Positions 9,104 through 17,816 of a stretch of 64,000 bases of DNA are shown here, in pieces. How positions within the stretch are numbered: position 1 is the stretch's first letter; each line of letters begins with the position of its first letter. The notes below the pieces were generated by a model. That model was not told the origin of the DNA. It searched no databases and saw nothing but the letters and a program-made list of their open reading frames with translations. The translations under genes and the position numbers were made by a program. Source of the DNA: Salinicola rhizosphaerae. Lineage in GTDB: Bacteria; Pseudomonadota; Gammaproteobacteria; Pseudomonadales; Halomonadaceae. The stretch lies in contig NZ_BMZI01000001.1 in assembly GCF_014652715.1 (NCBI RefSeq), forward strand, positions 143,842 to 207,841, in the 5' to 3' direction.

Positions 9104-9801
9104 GCCCGACCTCTTCACAGCTGCCGCTCGGCGTCGGTCTACGCGACGATGCGACCTTCGCCAACTTCTTTCCCGGCGCCAACGCCTCCCTGATGACCCA
9201 TCTTGACGAGCAGCTCGGTGAGGGCGGCGAGCCGTTTCTCTATCTGTGGGGCGGTGAAGGGGTGGGTTGCAGTCATTTGCTGCAGGCCGCTTGTCACAAC
9301 GCGGATGCCGAAGGCAAGCGCGCGCTCTATTTACCGCTCGATGCCCTCGGGCATTTTCCCCCCGATATTCTCGAAGAACCGGAACGCCTCGACCTGCTGG
9401 CAATCGACGATCTGCAACTGGTGGTCGGCCGCAAGCGCTGGGAAGAGGCGTTGTTCCACGGTTTCAATCGGCTACGGGATGCCGGCAAGCGGCTGATCAT
9501 TGCGGCGGATCGCTCGCCGCGTCAGCTGGAGGTCAAACTGCCCGATCTGGCGTCACGGCTGACCTGGGGCGTGGTGTTTCACGTTCAACCACTCGACGAC
9601 GGGCAGCGGCTGGCGGCGCTGCAGCTGCGGGCGCGCGTCCGAGGGATGCAGTTGCCCGACGAAGTCGCGCGTTACATCCTGCATCGCGGGCCGCGTCAGC
9701 TCGACCGACTCTCCGAGATACTCGCCAGGCTCGATCGCGAATCGCTCTCCGCCAAGCGCAAGCTGACCATCCCCTTCGTCAAGCAGGCGCTCGAGTGGTG
9801 A
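9100..9801 (+). CDS. hda: DnaA regulatory inactivator Hda
   Basis: Hda is a DnaA-like AAA+ protein that, bound to the loaded sliding clamp, promotes hydrolysis of DnaA-bound ATP and so prevents re-initiation of replication. The clamp-binding motif QLPLGV lies at residues 7-12. The P-loop is degenerate: GGEGVGCSHLL has Cys-Ser where an active Walker A has Lys-Thr/Ser, a loosening also seen in E. coli Hda (Arg). The Walker B-like LLAIDDLQL and the C-terminal lid RGPRQLDRLSEIL are present. The 233 residues are normal. It overlaps the permease before it by 4 bp and its last 23 bp overlap the convergent LysR gene. Confidence 0.94.
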   Translation: MSPTSSQLPLGVGLRDDATFANFFPGANASLMTHLDEQLGEGGEPFLYLWGGEGVGCSHLLQAACHNADAEGKRALYLPLDALGHFPPDILEEPERLDLLAIDDLQLVVGRKRWEEALFHGFNRLRDAGKRLIIAADRSPRQLEVKLPDLASRLTWGVVFHVQPLDDGQRLAALQLRARVRGMQLPDEVARYILHRGPRQLDRLSEILARLDRESLSAKRKLTIPFVKQALEW

Positions 9802-10759
9802 GGGTGCGCTGTTCGCGGATCAAGCGATGCAGCGTGCTCATCAACTTGGCCGCGCCTGGCGATAGACGCCGTTCGCGCAGACTGATCAGCCCGTAGGGCT
9901 GCACGCTCAGCGCGTCAGCCGTGGGCAGTCGGTAGAAGCGGGGCTGCGCGCAGAGCAGGTCCGCGACTTCCCGCGTCGTGACGGTCACTGCCTCTGATTT
10001 GTCGATCATGGCAAGCGACATGTAGATATCCGGCGTGTTGATGACGCGCGCGGGCATCGCGATGCGGTGATGCAGAAAGAGATGCTCCACCCGCTGTCGC
10101 ATCAGCGTGCCCGGAGGCTGCAGCACCCAGGGATAATGTCGCATTTCCTCCAGTGCGGCGGCTCGGGATCGTGCGAGCGGGTGGCCAGCGCGGCAGACGA
10201 AGCAGAGTTTTTCCTCGCCGATCTCCTCGAAAACGAAGTCGCTCGCCGGAGTGCCCAGTGGAATTCGCGCAATGGCGAAATCGAGCTCGCCATTCCTCAA
10301 TCTCGGCACTAGCTTGCCGCTGACATCCACATCGATATTGACCTTAAGATTCGGGCTTTCGCGGTGAACCTGTTCGACGGCGCTGGCAATCAGGGTCACG
10401 GCGGGCGCTTGCACGGTTCCGATCGAGACGGTACCGGCATTGCCTTCGTTGAGCGCGTTGATTTCCTCGCTTGCCTGATTGAGCGCGTCGAGCATGCTGT
10501 GCGCATGTCGGATCAGGCTTTCGCCATACCAGTTGGGCGTCACGCCTCGAGAATGTCGCTCGAAGAGGGGCACGCCCAGTAGCCGCTCGATGTCGCCGAG
10601 CAATTTCGAGGCCGCCGGTTGGCTCATGCCCAAGCGTTCTGCCGCGCGATGGAGATTGCGGCAGTCGTCCAGCGCCACGAACAGCTGAAGATGTCGAAAC
10701 TTGAGCCTGGCACGCAGGAACCAGTCCGGAGACAGCAAATCCACGGGTCGCGATCTCAT
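9779..10759 (-). CDS. LysR-family regulator, GbpR-like
   Basis: The protein has an N-terminal winged helix-turn-helix (FRHLQLFVALDD through MSQPAASKLLGDIE, roughly residues 22-65) and a periplasmic-binding-protein-like effector domain. The SRGVTPNWYGE segment and overall pattern resemble the GbpR/PcaQ branch, whose GbpR member controls sugar-uptake genes in Agrobacterium and Azospirillum. It is divergent from the exported aldose epimerase gene, with araFGH beyond, so regulation of sugar uptake is a reasonable inference. A GTG at 10762 lies directly before the chosen ATG at 10759; neither has a strong ribosome site. Its 3' end overlaps hda by 23 bp. Confidence 0.88.
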   Translation of the reverse strand: MRSRPVDLLSPDWFLRARLKFRHLQLFVALDDCRNLHRAAERLGMSQPAASKLLGDIERLLGVPLFERHSRGVTPNWYGESLIRHAHSMLDALNQASEEINALNEGNAGTVSIGTVQAPAVTLIASAVEQVHRESPNLKVNIDVDVSGKLVPRLRNGELDFAIARIPLGTPASDFVFEEIGEEKLCFVCRAGHPLARSRAAALEEMRHYPWVLQPPGTLMRQRVEHLFLHHRIAMPARVINTPDIYMSLAMIDKSEAVTVTTREVADLLCAQPRFYRLPTADALSVQPYGLISLRERRLSPGAAKLMSTLHRLIREQRTLTTRAPA

Positions 10760-10887
10760 CACGGGCGGGGTTCAAGGCGTGCGACGTTTTGATGAGGCAT
10801 AACGAGGTATTGTCGCATAGTCAGATTGAGGGCTCCGGGCTACGTTTTAGAGGTTCCAGTCGAGCATACGATCATGAGGAGTCTGTG

Positions 10888-12129
10888 ATGACGCGCCATG
10901 TCTTTGCTTTTCCATTACGTTTTCTGGGATTGATGCTCACCCCGGCCATGCTCATGGTTCAGGTGCAAGCTCAGGCCCAGGGCGAGCCGATGTCTTCATC
11001 GACGACCGACGCTTTGCCAGCCGGTGTCCAGCGGTCGATCTTCGGGCGTTTACCGGACGGTCGCGAGGTCGACTGCTATCGAATCACCAACGACGACGGT
11101 CTCGAGATGCGAGTCATCAATTATGGCGGCATCATCGTATCGCTTAAGACACCCGATCGAAGCGGCGATCTTGATGACATCGTGCTGGGCTTCAACGCCT
11201 TGGACGATTATCTCTCTAATGCTTACCGTCAGGCCAACCCCTACTTTGGTGCCCTCATTGGTCGCTACGGCAATCGCATCGCCAATGGCCGTTTCTCGCT
11301 GGGAAGTGAAACCTATCGACTGCCCACGAACGACGGTCCCAATACACTTCATGGCGGCGATGTCGGTTTCGACCAGCGGCTGTGGCATGCCGAGCCATTC
11401 TCTTCCGTTCAGGGGAGAGGGGTAGTCCTCACCTACACTAGCGAGGATGGCGAGCAAGGTTTTCCCGGTAGGCTTTCGACGCGCGTGAGCTACACGCTGA
11501 CCAACGACAACGAACTGGCCATCGATTATCGGGCCAAGGCCTCGCGAGCGACGCCGGTCAATCTGACGCAACACAGCTATTTCAATCTCCACGGAGAAGG
11601 CAACGGCAGTATCATGAACCACCAGTTGGTGATCAACGCCAGCGCCTATACGCCCATCGATGACACGCTGATTCCGACCGGAGAAATCGCCAGCGTCAGC
11701 GGCACACCTTTCGATTTTCGCGAGCCGACTGCCATCGGGATGCGCATGGGGCAGAAGAACACGCAGCTGGCCTATGCCAAGGGCTATGACCACAATTTCG
11801 TGCTGTCCAGAAATCCCGGTCAAGCCGGGCAATCGTCGCTGGCGGCCCGAGTCATCGAACCGCAGAGTGGTCGCGTACTCGAAGTCTCGACCACGGAGCC
11901 AGGGCTGCAGTTCTACTCGGGCAACTTTCTCGATGGCACTCTGATCGGGAAACGTGGACAACCCTACACTCTACACGCCGGCTTGGCGCTGGAAACGCAA
12001 CACTTCCCGAACTCTCCCAATCAGTCCAACTTCCCTTCGACGATCGTGCAGCCGGGCGAGACTTACCATTCGCAAACCGTTTACCGGTTTTCGACGACGC
12101 AGGATCTGCCTGGCTTCGCTCCCTTTTAA
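10888..12129 (+). CDS. galM: Aldose 1-epimerase (mutarotase) with signal peptide
   Basis: The enzyme interconverts alpha and beta anomers of free sugars. After a signal peptide (FLGLMLTPAMLMVQVQAQAQ, cleavage near residues 29-31) the GalM fold follows, with NTLHGGD (substrate His), VNLTQHSYFNLHG (catalytic His) and ALETQHFPNSPN (catalytic Glu). The mature enzyme would act in the periplasm or outside, before ABC uptake. At 413 residues it is longer than cytoplasmic GalM (about 345), mostly because of the signal and N-terminal linker. The ATG at 10888 follows TGAGGAG; the frame to 10789 is non-coding leader. Neighbouring LysR and araFGH genes support a role with pentoses. Confidence 0.93.
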   Translation: MTRHVFAFPLRFLGLMLTPAMLMVQVQAQAQGEPMSSSTTDALPAGVQRSIFGRLPDGREVDCYRITNDDGLEMRVINYGGIIVSLKTPDRSGDLDDIVLGFNALDDYLSNAYRQANPYFGALIGRYGNRIANGRFSLGSETYRLPTNDGPNTLHGGDVGFDQRLWHAEPFSSVQGRGVVLTYTSEDGEQGFPGRLSTRVSYTLTNDNELAIDYRAKASRATPVNLTQHSYFNLHGEGNGSIMNHQLVINASAYTPIDDTLIPTGEIASVSGTPFDFREPTAIGMRMGQKNTQLAYAKGYDHNFVLSRNPGQAGQSSLAARVIEPQSGRVLEVSTTEPGLQFYSGNFLDGTLIGKRGQPYTLHAGLALETQHFPNSPNQSNFPSTIVQPGETYHSQTVYRFSTTQDLPGFAPF

Positions 12130-12160
12130 TCTAACGGCAAGTCGCGCAATCAAGCGTATG

Positions 12161-12189
12161 AAAACCGCCATGGATCGTGGCGGTTTTTT
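12161..12189 (+). terminator. Rho-independent terminator of the epimerase gene
   Basis: Stem AAAACCGCCA at 12161-12170 pairs with TGGCGGTTTT at 12178-12187 around a 7-nt loop, with T-run 12184-12189. It separates galM transcription from araFGH. Confidence 0.9.
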
Positions 12190-12210
12190 GGGGATAAAAC
12201 GTCCGTTTGA

Positions 12211-12236
12211 CCAAAGTCTTGAAACGACTTTAGTCG
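12211..12236 (+). promoter_or_regulatory. Imperfect inverted repeat upstream of araF
   Basis: AAAGTC at 12213-12218 and GACTTT at 12226-12231 form an inverted repeat whose flanks also partly match (CCAAAGTCT against the complement of CGACTTTAG). It lies 230-260 bp before the araF start, inside the 339-bp galM-araF gap. Candidate operator or distal activator site; no known consensus recognised. Confidence 0.3.
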
Positions 12237-12337
12237 GGACGAGACACCTGGGACTATCCGGTTTTCCCGCACTCCGTTTGTACTGCCTATCGGCCAATAG
12301 CAACTACCGTATCACTCCACCATCGTATCGATATTTG

Positions 12338-12347
12338 TCGGTTATCG
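12338..12347 (+). promoter_or_regulatory. TCGGTTATCG motif upstream of araF
   Basis: The ten bases TCGGTTATCG occur here, 122 bp before the araF start, preceded by TATCGATAT at 12326-12334. The same two elements in the same order occur in front of the gntP-like gene (16239-16248). Shared placement in front of two transport genes of one cluster suggests a common regulator. Confidence 0.35.
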
Positions 12348-12468
12348 GTCGGCTACATACCGTGACCTCACCGCAAAAACAGCGGGTACTGGTGCATCGC
12401 ACGTATCAGCCATGACCTGCACGTCATCCGATAACAACCACACGCTCCCGGTGGAGCTGGAGGCAGCC

Positions 12469-13461
12469 GTGATTAACTTCCTGAAATCGTCTTTGCTGGT
12501 ACTCGGAGTGGCCAGTTTCGGCATGGGCGCCGGATCTTCCCTGGCACAGAACGACGTAAAGATCGGGTTTATCGTCAAAAAGCCCGAGCAGGCCTGGTTC
12601 ATCAATGAACAGGATGCGGCGAGTGCGCTCGGCGAGCAGAAAGGCTTCGAGGTCGTTCGGCTCTCTGGAGAAGATGGCCAGCAGGTGCTCAGCGCGATCG
12701 ACAATCTTAACTCTCAGGGCGCGCAGGGATTCGTGATCTGTCCGCCTGACGTGCGCCTGGGACCGGCCATCGCCAACCGCGCCCAGCAGTACGGCATGAA
12801 GGTCGTGACTGTCGACGACCAGTTTCTGGGGCCGGACGGGGAGCCGATGGCCGAGGTGCCACACCTGGGTATGTCCGGCTACAAGATCGGCCGTCAAGTC
12901 GGCGATGCGATTGCCAAGGAAATGAAGGCAAGAGGCTGGGAGCCGCAGAGCGTGGCAGCCCTGCGCATTAGTAACAATGAATTGCCGACCGCCAAGGAGC
13001 GGACCGATGGCGCGACCGATGCGCTGCTGGACGCCGGCTTCGTCAGTGACAACATCTTCGATGCGCCGCAGCAGAATACGGATACCAGTAGTGCCTTTGC
13101 CGCGGCGTCGCCGATCTTTTCCAAGAACGGTCGCTTCGAGCATTGGGTGATTTACGCGCTCAATGAAGAGAGCGTGCTAGGTGGCGTGCGCGCTAGCGAA
13201 CAATATGGCCTGGCGCCGGATCAGGTCATTGGTATCGGCATCAACGGCTCCGGGGCGGCATTCGCCGAATTCTCCCGCCAGAAGCCGACCGGGTTCTACG
13301 GCACCGTGGCGGTCAGTTCCACCATGCATGGGCGCCAGAGTGCCGACAATCTCTACACCTGGATCACCGAAGACAAGCAGCCGCCGGCCAATACCGAAAC
13401 CACGGGAACGCTGATGACCCGCGACAACTGGGAACAGGTACGAGAAGACCTGGGCCTTTAG
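12469..13461 (+). CDS. araF: L-arabinose-binding periplasmic protein (ABC importer)
   Basis: This 330-residue type I sugar-binding protein closely follows E. coli AraF, including IGFIVKKPEQAWF, GAQGFVICPPDVRLG, KVVTVDDQF, LRISNNELPTAKERT and VIGIGINGSGAAFAEF. A signal peptide ends near SSLAQ (about residue 26). It delivers sugar to AraG/AraH. Start chosen as GTG at 12469 because TGGAGG at 12458-12463 is well placed and the signal peptide then begins normally (MINFLKSSLLVL); the frame to 12412 adds polar residues unlike a signal. Close resemblance to AraF favours L-arabinose as ligand, though galactose or fucose cannot be excluded. First gene of araFGH. Confidence 0.93.
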   Translation: MINFLKSSLLVLGVASFGMGAGSSLAQNDVKIGFIVKKPEQAWFINEQDAASALGEQKGFEVVRLSGEDGQQVLSAIDNLNSQGAQGFVICPPDVRLGPAIANRAQQYGMKVVTVDDQFLGPDGEPMAEVPHLGMSGYKIGRQVGDAIAKEMKARGWEPQSVAALRISNNELPTAKERTDGATDALLDAGFVSDNIFDAPQQNTDTSSAFAAASPIFSKNGRFEHWVIYALNEESVLGGVRASEQYGLAPDQVIGIGINGSGAAFAEFSRQKPTGFYGTVAVSSTMHGRQSADNLYTWITEDKQPPANTETTGTLMTRDNWEQVREDLGL

Positions 13462-13527
13462 CGCAGCAATAACGCGTCGCCGACGCCACGAGAGTCGGCA
13501 ATCGATGGGTCTTCGAGGAGAACAGGG

Positions 13528-15021
13528 ATGAGCGAGGCGTATTTACGCGTCGACGGCATCACGGTCGAGTTCCCCGGCGTTCGTGCCTTGGACGGCGTCA
13601 GCTTCGCGGCGCGAGCGGGTGAGGTGCACGCGCTGATGGGTGAGAACGGGGCGGGTAAGTCGACCCTGCTGAAGGTGTTGAGCGGCGTCAATCGTGTCAC
13701 GGGCGGCCAACTGTGGATCGACGGTGAACCGACGGTGTTCGATAACGCGCGGGAAGCGCTGCGGCGAGGCATTTCGATCATCTACCAAGAGCTGACGCTG
13801 TCGCCCAATCTGTCGGTAGCGGAAAATCTGCTGTTGGGGCAGTTGCCGGTCAAGCGCGGTTTTCTCGATCGGCGACGCTTGCGAGAGCGGGCGATGTCCA
13901 TTCTGGAGGAACTGGGCGAAGGCGATATTCATCCTTCGACCAAGGTGCGCGAACTGTCGATTGGCCAGCAGCAGATGATCGAGATTGGTCGGGCATTGTT
14001 GCGCGATGCCCGCATCATCGCTTTCGACGAGCCGACCAGCTCGCTATCCGTCCAGGAAATCCGGCATCTCAAGCGAATTGTTTCGCGTCTGCGTGAGGAA
14101 GGGCGTGTGGTGCTCTATGTCACGCACCGCATGGAAGAAGTGTTCGAAATGTGCGACGCGGTGACGGTCTTCCGAGATGGCCGCCATATTCACACGCACG
14201 AAACGCTACACGGGCTCGACCACGACACGCTGGTCAGCGAAATGGTCGGCCGTGAAATCGAAGACGTCTACGGTTACCGACCTCGGCCGCATGGTGATGT
14301 GCTGATGCGCCTAGAAGCGATCGAGGGGCGAGGCGTCAAGGCGCCCGTCAGTCTGGAAGTGCACCGCGGCGAAGTGTTCGGGCTATTCGGACTGGTCGGC
14401 GCCGGGCGGAGCGAGTTGATGCGTCTGGTCTGTGGTGCTGAACGCGCCGCTGGTGGGCAAGTCCTGTTTGACGGCGCGACTTGCCGATTTGGCTCTGTCC
14501 AGGCGGCCATTCGGGCCGGTATCGCCATGTGCCCGGAGGATCGTAAATCGCAGGGGATATTTCCGGTCGCCAGCGTCTCGGACAATCTCAATATCAGTTG
14601 CCGTCGTTTCTTCAGGCGTTGGGGTGGCTTCCGTGATCCGCAGCGCGAGACGGCGAATACCGAAGATTACATTCGCCAGCTTCGCATCAAGACGCCGGGA
14701 CCGAAGACTCCCATTGCCAACCTCTCCGGTGGCAACCAGCAGAAGGTGATACTGGCGCGTTGGCTGGCGGAGAAGATCGATCTGTTCGTGATGGATGAGC
14801 CCACTCGCGGCATCGATGTCGGCGCGCGACGGGATATCTACTCACTGCTTTACGAGCTCGCCGAACGCGGCAAAGGCGTACTGGTGATCTCTAGCGATTT
14901 GGCGGAAGTCAGCTCGATCTGCGATCGCATCGGGGTCATGCGAGACGGCGAGTTGATCGACATCGTATCGCGCGATCAGGCGACGCCCGAGCGCTTGCTT
15001 GGCTTGGCGCTGCCGGCCTGA
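13528..15021 (+). CDS. araG: Arabinose ABC importer, ATP-binding protein
   Basis: The 497-residue protein has two ABC domains fused, as in AraG, MglA and RbsA. The first has a Walker A GENGAGKST near residues 38-46, signature LSIGQQQ and Walker B IIAFDEPTSSL. The second has a degenerate P-loop GLVGAGRSE, normal for this subfamily, with signature LSGGNQQK and Walker B LFVMDEPTRGID. It energises sugar import at the inner membrane together with AraH. It follows araF by 66 bp, with AGGAGAACAGGG before the ATG. E. coli AraG has 504 residues. Confidence 0.93.
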   Translation: MSEAYLRVDGITVEFPGVRALDGVSFAARAGEVHALMGENGAGKSTLLKVLSGVNRVTGGQLWIDGEPTVFDNAREALRRGISIIYQELTLSPNLSVAENLLLGQLPVKRGFLDRRRLRERAMSILEELGEGDIHPSTKVRELSIGQQQMIEIGRALLRDARIIAFDEPTSSLSVQEIRHLKRIVSRLREEGRVVLYVTHRMEEVFEMCDAVTVFRDGRHIHTHETLHGLDHDTLVSEMVGREIEDVYGYRPRPHGDVLMRLEAIEGRGVKAPVSLEVHRGEVFGLFGLVGAGRSELMRLVCGAERAAGGQVLFDGATCRFGSVQAAIRAGIAMCPEDRKSQGIFPVASVSDNLNISCRRFFRRWGGFRDPQRETANTEDYIRQLRIKTPGPKTPIANLSGGNQQKVILARWLAEKIDLFVMDEPTRGIDVGARRDIYSLLYELAERGKGVLVISSDLAEVSSICDRIGVMRDGELIDIVSRDQATPERLLGLALPA

Positions 15022-15097
15022 TGCCGGCGAGGCATGCGCTGAGATCGCGTTTTTCCTTCCCCATTCAGAACCGAGAATCGCAAGAGGATTCCGAACC

Positions 15098-16102
15098 ATG
15101 ACTGACAAGGTCGTCAATTCCACGGCAATTCCCGTCCAAGGGCGACGGGGGCTGCCCAAACCGTTGCGAACCCTGCTCGATACGTCGGGCCTGATCGCCG
15201 TTTTCATTCTGCTATTCATCGGCTTGTCCGTGCTCGTCCCCGATTTTCTGACGGGGCGCAACATCGTTGGCCTGCTGCTCTCGGTGACGCTGATCGGCAC
15301 GATCGCGACCACCATGATGATGGTGCTGGCGCTGGGTGAGGTCGACCTGTCCGTGGCGTCCATCGTCGCCTTTGCCGGTGTCGTTGCGGCGATCGTGACC
15401 TCGACCAGCGGCAGCGTCGCCATCGGCGTGCTGGTCGGTATCGCAGCCGGTACTGCCGTCGGGGCGTTCAACGGTTTCGTGGTCGCCCGCTTCGGCATCA
15501 ACTCGTTGATCGCCACGCTGGCCGCCATGGAGTTCGTACGGGGTCTGGCCTACATCACCTCGGGTGGCGATGCGGTGATGATCACCGTTCCCGGGTTTTT
15601 CGAACTTGGCAGCGCCTCGTTTCTCGGGCTGACGCTGCCGGTATGGACGATGATCGGCTGCTTCGTGGTATTTGGCGTCGTCCTCAACATGACGGCTTTC
15701 GGTCGCAATACGCTGGCGACTGGCGGCAATGCCGAGGCAGCCAGTCTGGCTGGCGTCAACGTGCGGCGTCTGAAGATCACCGTCTTCGCCCTTCAAGGGC
15801 TGGTTGCCGGCATCGCCGGCGTCTTGCTCACCTCAAGAATGGGGCTGGGAGATCCGAATACCTCGCAAGGGCTGGAGCTTGCGGTGATTTCTGCCTGTGT
15901 ACTGGGCGGGGTATCACTCTCTGGCGGGGTGGCGTCGATAACCGGCGTGCTGGTTGGCGTATTGATCATGGGTTGCGTGCAGAACGCGATGGGCCTGCTG
16001 AATGTGCCGACTTTCTATCAGTACCTGGTACGCGGTGCGATTCTACTGCTGGCGGTGATGTTCGATCGCTGGAAACAGAGTCGGCGGGCTGGCAGCGGGT
16101 AA
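15098..16102 (+). CDS. araH: Arabinose ABC importer, permease
   Basis: The 334-residue inner-membrane protein belongs to the BPD_transp_2 permease family (AraH/RbsC/XylH). It has eight to ten hydrophobic helices and the motif GGNAEAASLAGVNVRRLK, which corresponds to the cytoplasmic loop that contacts the ATPase. It forms the channel of the AraFGH importer. The ATG at 15098 follows AAGAGGA at 15082-15088; the frame extends upstream to 14999 inside the end of araG, but those residues are not membrane-like. It is the last gene of araFGH. Confidence 0.93.
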   Translation: MTDKVVNSTAIPVQGRRGLPKPLRTLLDTSGLIAVFILLFIGLSVLVPDFLTGRNIVGLLLSVTLIGTIATTMMMVLALGEVDLSVASIVAFAGVVAAIVTSTSGSVAIGVLVGIAAGTAVGAFNGFVVARFGINSLIATLAAMEFVRGLAYITSGGDAVMITVPGFFELGSASFLGLTLPVWTMIGCFVVFGVVLNMTAFGRNTLATGGNAEAASLAGVNVRRLKITVFALQGLVAGIAGVLLTSRMGLGDPNTSQGLELAVISACVLGGVSLSGGVASITGVLVGVLIMGCVQNAMGLLNVPTFYQYLVRGAILLLAVMFDRWKQSRRAGSG

Positions 16103-16119
16103 TAAGCGCCATCACGATC

Positions 16120-16170
16120 GCGCTGCAACTTTGGTCTCTGAGACGAAGGCGTAAAGCCGTCCTGCAGCGC
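16120..16170 (+). other. Stem-loop between araH and the gntP-like gene
   Basis: GCGCTGCA at 16120-16127 pairs perfectly with TGCAGCGC at 16163-16170, enclosing a GC-rich loop that contains TCTCTGAGA. There is no T-run after it. It could protect the araFGH mRNA 3' end or act as a weak terminator ahead of the gntP promoter. Confidence 0.35.
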
Positions 16171-16238
16171 CTGTCTTCTGCCACGGTCCGTTTTTTCGAT
16201 AACTATATCGATATCGATGGCTCCATAAAATTGGATTA

Positions 16239-16248
16239 TCGGTTATCG
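16239..16248 (+). promoter_or_regulatory. TCGGTTATCG motif upstream of the gntP-like gene
   Basis: The ten bases match the motif before araF (12338-12347). Here too TATCGATAT (16206-16214) lies just upstream, and CGATAAC at 16198-16204 is an inverted copy of GTTATCG, so two half-sites face each other across about 37 bp. It lies 75 bp before the gntP-like start. Confidence 0.4.
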
Positions 16249-16322
16249 ATTCTCCCGGTTACTGTCTGCGCATTCGCGGCTAGCACGCCAGCTTGAGTGC
16301 CGCGGAACCGTGAGGAGATTCC

Positions 16323-17723
16323 ATGCAAGAGACGACACAGGCCGCAGCGGATATGTCCACGCTGGGATTGATGGGCATCGCCGCGGCGGCAATCGCCATT
16401 CTTCTGATATTGATCATTCGGGTACGTCTGCATCCGTTCTTTGCGCTGGTGATCGTCAGTATCGGCACGGCGCTGGCTACCGGCATTTCAGTCGCCGACC
16501 TCCTGCCGACGTTGTTGAGTGGCTTCGGCAAGACGCTCGGCAACGTGGCGCTGCTGATCGGCTTTGGCGCGGTATTGGGGCGGCTGGTGGCGGTTTCCGG
16601 CGGGGCGCGGGTGCTCGCCGATACCCTGATTCGACTGTTCGGCCGTGATCGCGCACCGCTGGGTCTGTCGATTGCCTGCTTGCTGTTCGGATTCCCGATC
16701 TTTCTCGATGCCGCCTTCGTGGTCATGCTGCCGGTGATCTATTCGGTCGCCCGTGAGCTCAAGGCGTCACTGCTGCTTTACGGTCTGCCGGCGGCCGGTG
16801 CGTTTCTGGTCATGCATGCGCTGATGCCACCGCACCCCGGCCCGGTTGCGGCAGCGGTCTTCCTGCAGGCCGATATCGGTCAGGTCCTGTTCGTCGCGCT
16901 CTGCGTAGGATTGCCCACCTGGTATGTGATGGGTTATCGGCTATCGCTGTTGCTGGCCAATCGTGCGCCTTTTCAGCCGGTACCGAATTACATGGGTGGA
17001 GACGACGACGAGATTTCCGCCGAGAAGCGCCCGGCATTCGGCACGGTGCTGCTGGTGCTATTGCTGCCGCTCATCCTGATCTTCCTCAATACCGGCCTCT
17101 CGACGCTGGGCCAGAGCGGTGCCATCGACGGCGACAACCCGCTGGTATCGGCACTGATGCTGATCGGCGAAACACCGATCGCGTTGCTGATCAGCACCTG
17201 TATCGCGATGTGGCTGCTGGTGATTCGCGGGCGCGAACGCGGCGCCATGGATTCGATCAACGAGATCGTCGAACAGGCGCTGTCGCCGGTCTGCTCGATC
17301 ATTCTGATCACTGGCGCGGGAGGCATGTTCGGCGGCGTGTTGACCGCCAGTGGCATTGGCGAGGCGCTGGCGGACAGTCTGCAGGCCTTCGGGCTGCCGG
17401 TGATCGTCGCCGGTTACGTGATCGCCTCGGTCATTCGAATCGCGCAGGGATCGGCGACCGTCGCCGGGACCACTGCGGCGGGGATCATGGCACCTGTGGT
17501 ACTGGGCGATCCGTCGCTGGTCGGCCTGCCGGCCGCCTGCGTCACCGTGGCGATCGTGGCCGGCGCCATCGGCTATTCGCATGTCAACGACTCCGGATTC
17601 TGGCTGGTCGGGCGTTTTCTGGGCGTCGATACCAAAACCATGCTCAAGACGTGGACGGTCGTCTCGATCGGTATCTCGCTGATGGCATTCGGCCTGTCGT
17701 GGCTCGCGTTTTCGCTGCTGTAA
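16323..17723 (+). CDS. GntP-family sugar-acid:H+ symporter
   Basis: The 466-residue protein has about twelve to fourteen hydrophobic helices and the GntP-family signatures HALMPPHPGPVAAA and GYSHVNDSGFWLVGRF. Members import gluconate, idonate, glycerate or related aldonates. In this cluster, next to an arabinonate-type dehydratase, an aldonate such as L-arabinonate or gluconate is the likely substrate (inference). The ATG at 16323 has TGAGGAG closely upstream. It and the dehydratase are 93 bp apart and probably cotranscribed. The 220-bp upstream region holds a stem-loop and candidate operator. Confidence 0.9.
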   Translation: MQETTQAAADMSTLGLMGIAAAAIAILLILIIRVRLHPFFALVIVSIGTALATGISVADLLPTLLSGFGKTLGNVALLIGFGAVLGRLVAVSGGARVLADTLIRLFGRDRAPLGLSIACLLFGFPIFLDAAFVVMLPVIYSVARELKASLLLYGLPAAGAFLVMHALMPPHPGPVAAAVFLQADIGQVLFVALCVGLPTWYVMGYRLSLLLANRAPFQPVPNYMGGDDDEISAEKRPAFGTVLLVLLLPLILIFLNTGLSTLGQSGAIDGDNPLVSALMLIGETPIALLISTCIAMWLLVIRGRERGAMDSINEIVEQALSPVCSIILITGAGGMFGGVLTASGIGEALADSLQAFGLPVIVAGYVIASVIRIAQGSATVAGTTAAGIMAPVVLGDPSLVGLPAACVTVAIVAGAIGYSHVNDSGFWLVGRFLGVDTKTMLKTWTVVSIGISLMAFGLSWLAFSLL

Positions 17724-17816
17724 GGCATTTCGGGCGACGGCCATCTCGCTGTCGCCGTGACCACCCATCACCGTGACGGTTCGCTGCCGCCCACCGGCGG
17801 CTCGAGGAGAAAGAGA

